A program made the position numbers and the translations under genes. From positions 17,659,685 to 17,723,684 of the forward strand of contig NC_135356.1 in the NCBI RefSeq assembly GCF_051622035.1: a stretch of DNA of 64,000 nucleotides. The letters are read 5' to 3'. This DNA is from Arctopsyche grandis. Taxonomy: Eukaryota > Arthropoda > Insecta > Trichoptera > Hydropsychidae. The notes beneath the pieces are model-generated. The model saw nothing but the letters and a program-made list of their open reading frames with translations, searched no databases and had not been told where the DNA came from. Numbering within the stretch: the first letter of the stretch is position 1; the number at the start of each line of letters is the position of its first letter. Below, piece by piece: positions 23,797 to 59,968 of the stretch.

Positions 23797-23934
23797 TTAT
23801 ACACTAGTGGTTTTACCCGGCTTCGCTCGGTATTTGTAATATAAATAAACCGCTTAAATATGGCTTAAATATAATAGTAAACATTTGATTAAATTTATTT
23901 GTATAGTTTTATTTTATTTAAATTTATTTGAATA

Positions 23935-25144
23935 CTAGCTGAACCCGGCATGCGTTGCAATGCCACAATAACGCACGCAATTCCCGCTCCCGTTCCCGTT
24001 CCCGTTCCCAGTCGCGTTCCCCTTCCCGTTCTCGTTCCCGTTCTCGTTCCCGTTTCCGTTCTCGTTCCCATTCCCATTTGTCGGAAAAACGCAGGCAGCG
24101 AACACATTTGAAATTATTCAATTATTTGTTTATTTTACCCTAAAAAACATTTGAAATTATTGCGTTGCAATGCCATTCATTCCAGTTTTTCCCGTTTCCG
24201 TTCCTGTTTTTACACGAATAAAGTAGATGGTTTTCCGATGCGTGAGCAGACCACATACTCCGGTTATTTTCATAAACTCCTTTGCAGTAAAAGAGTTTCC
24301 AGTCTTGCATCCCGTTGCTCGTCTGTTTCTTTCGTGCTTGAGGTGTATGTATATTGACCAGTCGCTTTTCGTTTGGGTGGCATAATTAATTGAATGTTTG
24401 AATTGATATTGTAAATATTCCTTTGTTTTTGTAAATGTAATTGTTCGTTGGTTTTCGTTGATCGTCTGTTTTTTCAGCGACTTTGGCGAATACGAATTTC
24501 TTTTCTTCAATTGGCAGGCGTCGCGTTTCAAATAATGGTTGTAGTTGGCGGACTTTTATATCGGGTTTCAAATAATGGTTGGAGAAAACAACGTCAAAAA
24601 CGGTGTCTAATAATGTCCACATTCGCAGTCCGTGTTCAAAACGGTGTCCAATAACGCATGCATTCCCGTTCCCGTTTCTGTTTCTCGAAATGTTTCGATA
24701 AGTGAATGTTTCAGTTTCTAATTAATCTTCAAAATAAGGCTTCGCTCGGTATTTGTAATATAAACCGCTTAAACATGACTAATCTAATAGTAAAAAAAAT
24801 AAAGAAATTTAAAAAATAAATAAATAATTTTTTATTTTTTAAAAACAATAATTTTATTTATTTTTTAAATTTTTTTTTTTTATTTATTGGTTGGTTGCCA
24901 ACGTAAACATTTCCTTAACTACACTCTGGCGCTTCATACTTTCGCGTCGATAAAATGTAATTACGAATATTATTATTATTAAGAGGTTTTTTCCCTTTTT
25001 TACATACCTCCTTTTTCACATAAATCTTTCCGGACATGCATACAACAAATCCTGAAAGTTTCATCGTAATCGGCTATTCGGTTTAGGAGCCTATTCAAAA
25101 CAGACAGACAGACAGACAGATATTGATTTTTATATGTATATAGA
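23935..25144 (-). mobile_element. Helitron with (GTTCCC)n minisatellite, inserted in another Helitron
   Basis: The minus strand starts TCTATATACATATAAAAATC followed by (CTGT)n, and ends GCCGGGTTCAGCTAG. These are the ends of the 11238-11648 family. Near the 3' end it carries a hexanucleotide array (23981-24075). A fragment of the other Helitron family (GCTTCGCTCGGTATTTG) lies at about 24738. No Rep/helicase ORF is intact. Confidence 0.7.
23981..24075. repeat. GTTCCC/CCCGTT hexanucleotide array
   Basis: About fifteen degenerate copies of CCCGTT with single-base variants. Frames across it give artificial Arg-Ser or Arg-Glu repeats that should not be read as genes. Confidence 0.85.
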
Positions 25145-25610
25145 TTTATTTGTTATTTTATTAAATTTAACATCACGCTTCTACGTACGAACCAAACAAT
25201 ATTTGTTTGTTTGATTCTACGAATCAAACAATTTATGTACATTTATACTAAAATTCTAGAATATTCCATGGTATTATACCGGAATATCAGTGGCGTGCGG
25301 TAAAAGTCTCTCTCCCCCCCGTCGTACATCCTCACTTATTTTACATATGTGTATAAGTACGGCGGAGTGGGTACTCAAAGGTAACGAGTGTTCCAAAACA
25401 ACTTAATAATTTAATCATCTCCAATAGACTACTCACTCTTTGTTCTTATGTTTTGTATACGTCTCAAAATAATTCTGCTACTCTTCAAACCCACGCCTTA
25501 ATTTGAAGCAATCTGAAATATAAATAAAAATTTTAAAAATTAATTACTAATAATGAAATAAAATTCAATGTAGGAAATATTTATTTACTTTTTTGTTTAC
25601 ATATGTATAT

Positions 25611-25616
<6 letters not shown>

Positions 25617-25685
<69 letters not shown>

Positions 25686-25689
25686 TATC
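25617..25689. repeat. (AT)n microsatellite
   Basis: An almost uninterrupted AT dinucleotide run between TACACACACATAT and ATACATATATATCTG. Confidence 0.95.
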
Positions 25690-25988
25690 TGTATGTGTAT
25701 GTGTTGTATCCGTGTGCATTCGTCGCTTTGAACCGATCTGTAAAGGCGAGTGTTCATGTTCTATGAAATAAAATAAAATTAATAAACAAAACAATATATC
25801 AAGCAAATTTGTTAACTTGTTCTAGAATTTTTGAATGAACATTTTGAAACACGAAAATCATTTGCTTCCAATAGAAATATTCCCACGACATGTCATGTAC
25901 ATATATATATTTAAAGGATATTGACTAATATGTATCGTTATATGATGTATTCGAGTGGAGTGATTTGAAGGAAAAAGTAGGTATATGT
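25690..25988 (+). repeat. Inverted duplicate of 38595-38895
   Basis: About 300 bp, roughly 99% identical to the reverse complement of 38595-38895. It includes GTCGCTTTGAACCGATCTGT (a SINE-type tail), the AAATAAAATAAAATT tract and then about 200 bp of apparently unique flank. Both copies adjoin long (AT)n runs. Confidence 0.85.
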
Positions 25989-25990
25989 AT

Positions 25991-26557
25991 CAGTGGCGTG
26001 CGGTAAAACTATCTCTTTTCCCCCCGTCGTTCATCCTCACTCAATTTGCGCGAGCAGGATACAACAGTTGGTTGGTTTTATCTTTATTTATATATGTATG
26101 CTATTTTTTATTTATATATATATATGAGTAATTTATCTTTATTTATGTGTATTTATGTGTTTATGTGTATATGCATGTATAATGTTTGTATGTTTATGGA
26201 TGTATGTAATGTATGTGTATGTGTATATGTATATGTATATGTGTATGTATGTATATGTATATATGAGTATTTTTATATTTATGAATGCATGTATGTGTAT
26301 TTGTGTATACGTGTAAGAATTTGTGTATATATGGATGGTGTACATATATGTTTATATAATTGTCTTTGGCCAGGAAGGTGCATTGGGTTTACCTGTTAGG
26401 CCTTCTTGGTGTAAATTAAATAAAAAAATAAAAAATAAAATAAAATAAATAAATAACAGGAACAACGGTACAGGCTTTTCCTCCCGTATCCTGCGCGCGC
26501 ACATTAAAACAAGGCTGTATGACAAAAAAAGAGGGATAATTTCACCGCATGCCACTG
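25991..26557. mobile_element. hAT-like miniature element carrying a SINE insertion
   Basis: Ends CAGTGGCGTGCGGTAAAA and TTCACCGCATGCCACTG; flanks ATATGTAT and ATATATAT form a 7/8 duplication. A SINE-like insert ends GGCCAGGAAGGTGCATTGGG plus an AAATAAAA tail (about 26070-26458). It interrupts the shared sequence GATACAACAGGAACAA seen intact at 9017 and 49400. A truncated relative begins at 25289. Confidence 0.72.
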
Positions 26558-26700
26558 ATATATATATTATATATACATAGTACCGTTTACCATGCACCCT
26601 TTTTTTTTTTTTTGATCTTTCGACCGATATTTGCTTTTTCGATGCCTTTTCACTTTCGGTGCCGTGAGGTAGACCCATTAGATGTACATATGTAAAATCG
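26558..26700. repeat. Fragment of the GATCTTTCGA foldback family
   Basis: Contains TACCGTTTACCATGCACCC and TTTGATCTTTCGACC, matching one arm of the element at 49273-49502 and the piece at 8905-9105. Confidence 0.55.
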
Positions 26701-26714
26701 GGGAACAAAGTGAA

Positions 26715-27010
26715 TCAGTCGCGAGGGTTTCCGAATGCAACCTCGTCCGTGGTCATTTTCTTTATATAATATAAGCATGTTATTCTATGCATATTTTTTT
26801 AATTGGCATTTCGTGTCTCGATGCAAAACGTGTTGGGGGTTGACGCGCGCGCAATTTCAATTGTGTTGCACAGCAGCCAGGGGAGAGGAGCGAAGGCCCC
26901 GGCAGTACGGCCGGAACCTTCGAGCGTGCTCTACACCTCACCTGTTGCTACTCCACAGTGCGCGCGACTTTTAAAATCCCTTTGTGACTTTTCCGGGGAA
27001 ATCTGACCAT
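26715..27010. other. GC-richer island, function unknown
   Basis: Contains GGTTGACGCGCGCGCAATTT and GGGAGAGGAGCGAAGGCCCC, much richer in G+C and CpG than the surroundings. Two short plus-strand frames are open, but neither has recognisable motifs. It could be an upstream regulatory region or a non-coding exon of the channel gene. That is only inference. Confidence 0.35.
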
Positions 27011-28191
27011 CTCGTGCATTCTACGAAAGCATCGTTTATATTTCGACTCTTCAAAATTAAAAATATTCATTTTTCTGCGTAAAATTTGTGTAGAATTTCG
27101 TCTATCGTTGGTTCACTCTTTATCTATTTTACGGCGTATATTGTAAGTCTCATTTTTATTTCCCTAACAAAATAAAATAATTATGGAAGTATTTCAAATA
27201 CAAATATTCAATAAGTATTAATTATTCGTTTATTGATTTCAATATGTTAATAATTGATATTTTTCCATACAATGTAATCTTCTTGTGAGTTATATAAGAC
27301 ATTATCAAAATAATTCAACACATATTTCACACCTAAATTTAATTTTCAAAAGAAGACTTATTTTTGAAATCATCAGTACATAAGTTAATCTGTTGAACAG
27401 AGTATACACTTTATACACTAAAATGTTTACAATTAAATTAAAATTCGTTACAATTAAAATGAAAAACTATGTACTTCAGTTGAGCTTTTTTGTATGGAAG
27501 CGCGAATATATTTTTTACTTTGTTGTATTCGAATGCTAGTTTATTTGAAATTTAACTGTATGTACATATGTATAGATACTGAATGGAAGCAGCTGGTTGA
27601 CCGGACATCATAGTCACGATCCTCAGTGATGAGGAAACCGACAGCAATATATGTACATATAGATACATATATTGAACTAAATGTGGTCATTAATACATTT
27701 TTAAGGGCTAATGTTTTTGTATATTGAATATGTTTAATCGTTTTTCATAAAAATATTAAGGAATAGATCATAGCTTAAATGAGAATTGAAAGAAAGAATG
27801 ATAAAGCGCGAATGTTTGATTTAAATGTTTTAAATATCTCGTAAAATTACATTATTCAAATTGTATTAAAACACAAATTCAGTCAAATACATACACGATA
27901 TTAATTAAATAACCAGCGTATTGAAGAGATCAAAACGACACATTTTGTAGTTTTAATTTTTTTTCACCAGTATAATTGATTTTTAGCTTTATACATATGT
28001 ATATGCTTAAAAATTTGTACTCTTTTTCGACACACTACGGTTTTTCAGGTTTTTTAAAGTGAATAAAATCAAAAGCTCTTTGTAATACATTTTTTCAATC
28101 CAATAATGAGAAAACGTATATGTAGATGTAATCTCTATTCATTTATTAGCTAGTACTTATCGAAGTGCATTCGTAATTAACATATTGTACT
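27011..28191. other. Intergenic; nothing recognised
   Basis: AT-rich, with short TACATATGTA tracts. No exon or element with ends identified. Confidence 0.4.
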
Positions 28192-29081
<890 letters not shown>

Positions 29082-29180
29082 TATGTATGTATGTATGTAT
29101 GTATGTACATATGTAGTATGTATGTACATATGTGTATGTATGTACGTAGAAATGTATGTATGTATGTATGTATGTATGTA

Positions 29181-29279
<99 letters not shown>

Positions 29280-29302
29280 GTATGTATGTATGTATGTATG
29301 TA
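29082..29302. repeat. (TATG)n and (AT)n compound microsatellite
   Basis: GTATGTATG tracts on both sides of a long AT dinucleotide run (about 29187-29275). Open frames through it are artefacts of the repeats. Confidence 0.95.
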
Positions 29303-29639
29303 CATATATCTTCAAATGTGGAAAACAGAAAAAAGAATATTCATATGGAATCTACTGTTTTCAATACAATATATGTATATGTTATAATATAATACAACTA
29401 GGTCGAATGTCGAAGAGTAGCTTTAAATTATTTAGATTACGTTTTCAAAAGCTCAATATGATAATAAAGTCTTAAGGGAATTCTAATCTGGTACATCAAA
29501 TCAAATAAAATGTGATGTAGATTGAAAAAAAATCGTTTAAAAAGTATTCGAATACACAAATTTGAGATCGCTTATTATTCCAATCGGTTAACCGACCGAT
29601 ACATACAAATCGGGGTTTGAAATTTGCGGCAAAACTTCC

Positions 29640-30190
29640 GGATCCTCGCCTTATTGATTTATCTGAAAATAGCGAAAGAAAAACGACAAAGTCGCAAAGT
29701 GGACATCGAATGTCGCCGCGACGGGAATATAAATCGAGCGATTAGCCGTCAAAATCGAAATGTTAACGAGTGACATTGACGCGTAAATTAACACGTTTCT
29801 GGCCGAACGAATTGATCGCCTAATTGTCCGACATAATGCACAATAAAAAGTTTTACGATCGCTATTAACGACAAGCTGTCTTCTCGTTTGCGAATGTGTC
29901 GGATATAGGTATGCCATAGTTGCACATCGCTCGCCGGCCCGAACGCACGTCAATTGATAACAATCAATCAATATAATAAATAAAGAAAGACATACATACT
30001 GGTATACGTATAATAAATAAGTGGTTCCACAGTTCTCTGGTGCTGGATTCGACGAGGGCGTAATTTACCCTGAACTATGAAATTTGGGCGTTGACTTGTG
30101 TGTGTTCGAGAAATACGCTCTGTGAAAGTGTGGTGAACTTTATTGACAGAAAAAAAACCAAGGCAAAAACAAGTGCTTAACTGTTTGACT
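29640..30190 (+). promoter_or_regulatory. Probable promoter and 5' UTR of the CNG channel gene
   Basis: This stretch is richer in CpG and less repetitive than its surroundings (for example ATGTCGCCGCGACGGGAATA). It leads directly into the first coding exon at 30191. A TATAATAAATA sequence lies at about 30008. The transcription start cannot be set from the sequence alone. Confidence 0.4.
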
Positions 30191-55062
<24,872 letters not shown>

Positions 55063-55075
55063 CTGACATTTAATG

Positions 55076-55200
55076 CTAATAATAAATAATCAAAATTTCT
55101 AATTAAAATAATAAATAATCAAAATTTCTAATTAAAATAATAAATAATCAAAATTTCTAATTAAAATAATAAATAATCAAAATTTCTAATTAAAATAAAA
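55076..55200. repeat. 29-bp tandem repeat, about 4 copies, each with AATAAA
   Basis: The unit is AATAAATAATC followed by AAAATTTCTAATTAAAAT, almost identical between copies. It lies 14 bp past the channel stop codon, so it multiplies potential polyadenylation signals in the 323-bp gap between the channel and Plod. Confidence 0.92.
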
Positions 55201-55385
55201 TATATGGTATTCAACGTTTAACTTGATGTGTTAATTAAAACAATTCATTCTTTAATTCCAATTTAATGTCTCCTATAGAAATAAACATGCTTAGCTTAGA
55301 TCATAATTATAATTTACAAAAATTCATAGGAAATATTTTGCACGTAACAATAAAAACTGGTAAACACGTATAAAATAAAAAAAGA

Positions 55386-55555
55386 TCACGGATCCACAAA
55401 AGACACCATAATATAGCGAACACCTTCGGTAACTAAGAGTCCTTCGTGGTAATGAGTCAGTCTACCTGGATGCATCAACAACCATCCTGAGCGAGTGTCA
55501 CGTACGGAACAATTGTAACGAATGAAATGACATCCACCCCCTTGATAGTCAGCAC
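55386..55555 (-). CDS. Plod: Plod terminal exon
   Basis: Encodes [32 protein letters not shown] and VSFVDP, then TGA (55388-55386 on the minus strand). It includes the distal Fe-ligand His and the 2-oxoglutarate-binding Arg region. Acceptor TTTTTTTTCCAG. Confidence 0.95.
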
Positions 55556-57138
55556 CTGGAAAAAAATTACATCTCAAAAATACAATCAAATTCATACTAA
55601 TAAACAATTGATAACTGAAATATTTTTACCGGGAGTATTTAACGCTAAATTAATGGTATACGTTGAACTGTCATGGTGTGGTCTAAGAGAAGGTTGTTCG
55701 TCGGGCTTGTAACGTACTACGAAATTCATCAGAGAACGTGGTGGCTAAAAGAATAAAGGTCACCTTATGTAAAAATTTTGTATCGGTGAAGATTCAAATG
55801 TTTTCGTTCATCGATCATCAATATTACTAACGTCGTGAATGTATCCAGTGAAGACGAGTTCTTGAAGTGGTCTAACATACTGCTGTAAAATGTATAACCA
55901 ATGTCTTTCTAATCCAACTTGATTAGTATGAATATCTCTAGTAGGAACCGCTTCATATCCACCTTCTAAACGTTTATCCTATAAAAGAAATGTTTTGTAG
56001 AATTTATGATATGTTTTTTCCTCTATAGTATAAGTCTTTAATATGACAGTATTTAAATAATAAAAAATAGGATAAAGCAACGAAAAAAAAGTAAGATTTC
56101 AATGCGTCAGTAAAATAGAAATAACCGTAAAATACTTAAAATACTTAAAAACCGTAAAATACTTAAAAAGTGTTGTTTTTTTCTTTAGTTTAATGTTAAT
56201 CAATATTAAACTTCATATATGTATGTCTGTAGAATTTAAAAGGTATGTAGGATTATACCAAAGAAAATAAAGCAATGACAAAAACAAAAATGTCTTTGTA
56301 TTCAACAAGCATAATCTTAATATTATTTTATTGAATTTAATTGGGCAATAAAACATTATTGCATACTTTATCATTTTTCTCCCCTAATACAGATATGTTA
56401 TGCGCTTAATTTTAATTTTCTGTCATGAAAAATATTTTACTGTCAAGTTAAAACTTCAAAATTTTACCATCACTTTACCCTTTCTTGTAGAGCTGATAAA
56501 TACTACCCGTAAACAATATTAAAATTAACAATAAAAATACTTACATCATTAGCTCCATCGGACCACTTGCCAAAGGCCTCCATTATTTCAATATATTCCT
56601 TACAAAACCTAGTAGTGGTCATGGGAAACCAATATACATCTGGGCAAGGCTTAAAATCAAAGGAAGAATCATTAGAAACCATTTAAAATTCAACTAATTT
56701 GATCCGTTACAATCCTCACGGAATACACATCAAATTACTTGAGCAGGTTTTTTCTCGAGATTAAAATTCTCCGGATACTGGGCGTGGATGTAACGCTGCT
56801 CCCAGTCCCATTTATTTTCGAATATTTGATACACATCAGGATTGGTAAGTGTTACATCGTAAGTTTCAGGATCTATCAAATGTCCGTAATCTTTTTCATT
56901 CATGATATACATAAACACACCCTGAAGACAAATGAGCGATGAGTATATCGACAGGTTACATATACGTTAATGTGAGATGAAAATAAAAAATCGTACAAGT
57001 TCACGCAGACTCGAGCAAATCTTCATGTCTGGATCAGCATTATCTGCTTTGTAAGTCAATTCCGCCTCACTGAAACGGAGAACTTCAGCCGCATTCATCA
57101 AATAGCAAGAGTTTATAAACGGTACATTCCATACTCCT
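55386..57138 (-). CDS. Plod: Procollagen-lysine 2-oxoglutarate 5-dioxygenase, C-terminal half (six 3' exons)
   Basis: Six minus-strand exons join in phase to 286 residues: 57138-56997, 56921-56739, 56649-56545, 55978-55832, 55744-55630, 55555-55386. The protein starts in [15 protein letters not shown] and passes [26 protein letters not shown] and [19 protein letters not shown] (the His-x-Asp iron ligands). It ends [17 protein letters not shown] (distal ligand His) and [10 protein letters not shown], nearly identical to animal PLOD C-termini. The enzyme hydroxylates collagen lysines in the endoplasmic reticulum using Fe(II), ascorbate and 2-oxoglutarate. The N-terminal signal peptide and glycosyltransferase-like domains (about 450 residues) are not found in the window. 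Confidence 0.95.
55630..55744 (-). CDS. Plod: Plod exon (His-x-Asp motif)
   Basis: Encodes [20 protein letters not shown], then [21 protein letters not shown] supplies the first two iron ligands, intact here. Flanked by TTTTAG and GTAAAA on the minus strand. Confidence 0.95.
55832..55978 (-). CDS. Plod: Plod exon
   Basis: 49 codons, phase 0: [20 protein letters not shown], then [30 protein letters not shown] is a conserved PLOD signature. Confidence 0.93.
56545..56649 (-). CDS. Plod: Plod exon
   Basis: 35 codons, phase 0: [20 protein letters not shown], then [15 protein letters not shown]. Donor GTAAGT, acceptor TTTTAAG. Confidence 0.93.
56739..56921 (-). CDS. Plod: Plod exon
   Basis: 61 codons: [20 protein letters not shown], then [20 protein letters not shown]. 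The GVFMY...FGxL-type and IFEN.xDW motifs are typical of PLOD. Confidence 0.93.
56997..57138 (-). CDS. Plod: Plod exon, most 5' one visible
   Basis: 142 nt: (R)[20 protein letters not shown], then [16 protein letters not shown]. The acceptor TTTGTTTCAG shows that further exons must lie upstream, but none is recognised up to 64000. Confidence 0.9.
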
Positions 57139-57832
57139 CTGAAACAAACATTATGGTTATTTTGCTTAAATGCTTATGATCTTTTTCAGTGCAAGTTATA
57201 TCGTCGAATTTGCATTCAATGACCCGGTTGAGTTACCCAGTGTATACGGGACTAATAATATCACATTCACAATTGAACCCATGAAAAAGTATTAATTGAA
57301 TATGTTGAAACTGTGTCAGCAAAAGGGAGACCACACGTCCAAAAATATTTATATCGAAAATGTAATAAAACTTAATATATGTACATACATCAATACACAA
57401 TATATAATACTATTGAATAATATATATTTAGTCAATTTCGCCAATGCGATAATATAAATATATTTATGAATGAAACAACAAATTAATATTAAAAAATAAA
57501 ATGGATATACACAAATATAATATTAAACATTGATAAAAGTACAATATTGAACGCAATTAACGCATATACATATACCATTATATGTGCTAAGGATACGAAT
57601 ATGTATAGGGCTGCCCAAAGCAGCTATATAAAATATTTACATCTGATATAATATATTCAATGCATTAAAATAAGGTCAGACGGACTATTTTCCGTTATGA
57701 AACGCATTTTTTGCATGTACATTACACACATACATACATGTAAGGAATATAAAATTTAATTACGAATTGGCTATTTTTCGTATAATGATCACATATCGTA
57801 TAAGACCTAAAAATAAATATTTGACTGTTAAC
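57139..57832. other. Plod intron or upstream; nothing recognised
   Basis: AT-rich; TACATACA tracts near 57381 and 57730. No Plod exon found on the minus strand. Confidence 0.4.
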
Positions 57833-58393
57833 CAGGGTTGTGGAGTCGGAGTCGAAGCATTTGAAGCAGAGTTGGAGTCGTAAAAAATCAGCCGACTCCA
57901 ATTTTATTGAAGTAAATCCACCAGTAAATTTAAATTTAATAATCCATTTATAAAAATCATGAATTTAAATTATATTATAAATAAAATCGTTGAATTAAAC
58001 GTATTCAGATGTGTTGTGGCCAAATACGACTGTTTCATTCGTCTCATACATTTTTTTTATTCTGATTTTTCTCATTGGTTTATTTATGTATGAAATTAAT
58101 ACACATATGTATACATACTATTAATGTACTTACTTTTTATTTATACCTATTTAATTATCAATAATTCAATAAGTTGGGCTACATGTCAATTTTTAGTGAT
58201 TTTTTTCAATTCCTATATTTTGTTAATATAATTTTTTATAATTTGATAATCACTATTATTTTTATTACTAATAATTTTTAGCGTTGGCAAGAAAGGTCGA
58301 TCTTACCGAAATCGTTCAAGTTGGAGCAGAGTTGAATCATAAAATAAAGTAAGGGTCGGAGTCAGTAAATTTTGAACCGACTCCACAGCCCAG
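57833..58393. mobile_element. hAT-like non-autonomous element (561 bp) with GGAGTCGG ends
   Basis: Ends CAGGGTTGTGGAGTCGG and CCGACTCCACAGCCCAG match at 15 of 17 positions. Flanks CTGTTAAC (57825-57832) and CTATTAAC (58394-58401) form an 8-bp duplication with one change. Subterminal copies of GGAGTCG and GAGTTGGAGTCG occur on both sides. No transposase. Confidence 0.87.
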
Positions 58394-58735
58394 CTATTAA
58401 CCCGTTCCCAAATAATGACCGCTATAGACGTCATGTTTATAATGACTATTTAAATTCAATATTTAAAAAAATACTTCAGGTGTCGATTAACATATTTGGT
58501 CACTTGAATAAGTACTACAATATATGTATGTTTGTATATTCATGGTCGAAAGTTCGGTTTGCAAATTGGCTAAAAATGTACCGCGAAAGTTAACATGAGC
58601 AATGGGTTAATAAAACACAAAGAAAATAAATCAATATTCTCAAAAGCAAATTAGTGAACTTTATTAGCTGAGCGCGTAGAACCAACCCAGAATTTTATTA
58701 AATTAGAAAAAATTCAAAACACGAAAGTACATATT
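58394..58735. other. Intergenic; nothing recognised
   Basis: A 73-codon plus-strand frame (58372-58593) starts inside the preceding transposon and has no motif. Confidence 0.4.
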
Positions 58736-58997
58736 CAGGGCTGCCGAGAGGAATCCCGAGCCCAGGGGGAAACAATTCCGGGCCCTATAACAAATTTCAA
58801 AAAATATCTTATAGATATATTTTAATCTGCGAAAAATCTATCAGAATTATTAGAAAAATACCTATATGTTGGTTATTTTTTAAAATGATTTGATAAGAAA
58901 GGTAACGATTAACAGATACGATTTTCGACATGGGGCCCCTAGAGTAGTCCGGGCACTGGAACTTTACCCCGGTCCCCCCCCCCTCTCAGCGGCCCTG
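58736..58997. mobile_element. hAT-like miniature element (262 bp)
   Basis: Ends CAGGGCTGCCGAGAGG and CCCTCTCAGCGGCCCTG; flanks TACATATT and TACATATG (7/8 duplication). Non-coding. Confidence 0.82.
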
Positions 58998-59880
58998 TAC
59001 ATATGGATGCATTTTTTAATAAAAAGTGTTTGTTATGACATGGATTGGGAAGTTAAGAGAGATGGTAGACGACAGAAGACGAGCAACGATAGAGTTTTAT
59101 ACCAATTTTTAAAATATCAATAAACAAAACATTTATTACAATAATAACACTAATAACACCATGCGTAAAATACTATATTTTAATCAATAGCAAAAAAGTT
59201 TCAATTCTATCATACGTGGCTCAGTTATTTTTTTATTTCTAAATACATAGACAAGTAGTGTCAAAGTAAAAGAAAAATGAATATGAAAAAATTAAGAGCT
59301 TTCAATTTATAAATTGAATTGAAGTAGCTCTGAATGCTCACTGCTATGGTTAACACGTGTATTAATATAATATAGATAATATGTATGTATATAATACAGT
59401 TGCAATTTATTTTAATACAGTTTAACTAAAGCATACATACAATGCATTCAATGCTATGCAAACGGGAGGGTTCATGTACGACAGCAGACATTGACACGCA
59501 AAAATCAAAAGCAATTACTTTCACAATCTGCCACAATTGAAAGGTTAAATGAACCGACGAATGCGACTTTTTTTAAATTCGATCACGCATCCCAACCCTG
59601 CCGCGGCTCATCAAGTTTGACAAAATATACTCCATGTCACATTTGATTGTAAATAAAGGACAATTGGAATTGTAATTCAAAAACATTCCGACAGACAGCG
59701 GTCGGTTAGTGTGCTCACGTGAGCAACAAACAACAATGGCCTAAATTGAGAACTCAACATCTACATTTTAAAGGACACAGTATGTGTTGTGACCAAACAA
59801 AAGTAAGACCTATTTAACTGAAATAAAAACATACAAATTAAAATATTCACAATGTAGTAATTTCGTTAATAACACTGCAG
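58998..59880. promoter_or_regulatory. Upstream region of the single-Ig gene
   Basis: No repeat with clear ends. An AACACTGCAG acceptor-like sequence lies immediately before the ATG at 59881, so a non-coding first exon may lie in this stretch. The promoter cannot be set. Confidence 0.35.
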
Positions 59881-59968
59881 ATGAAACGCCGTGTTAAGGA
59901 AACATTAATTATACTGCTTCTCGGATGCACCGTCATGATCAGTGGCACTCCTGCCAAAATGGGTGCAG
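59881..59968 (+). CDS. oig-4: Single-Ig protein exon 1 (signal peptide)
   Basis: Start ATG at 59881; 29 codons plus one base before GTATTT. It encodes a basic N-terminus, the hydrophobic core LIILLLGCTVMISG, then TPAKMGA. The first ATG after an in-phase acceptor-like AG. Confidence 0.85.

Larger units (their letters stand above)
23804..25250 (-). mobile_element. Non-autonomous Helitron split by a second Helitron
   Basis: Starts with the family end CTAGTGGTTTTACCCGGCTT and runs to 23934. It resumes at 25145 with TTTATTTGTTATTTTATTAA and CATCACGCTTCTACG, which continue the family consensus. The intervening 23935-25144 is a different Helitron. The distal end near 25250 is approximate. Confidence 0.6.

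Noticed and set aside
23895..24143. Frames giving Arg-Ser or Arg-Glu repeats, like an SR-protein domain
   Set aside because: They come from the CCCGTT hexanucleotide array inside a Helitron and occur in several frames and both strands.
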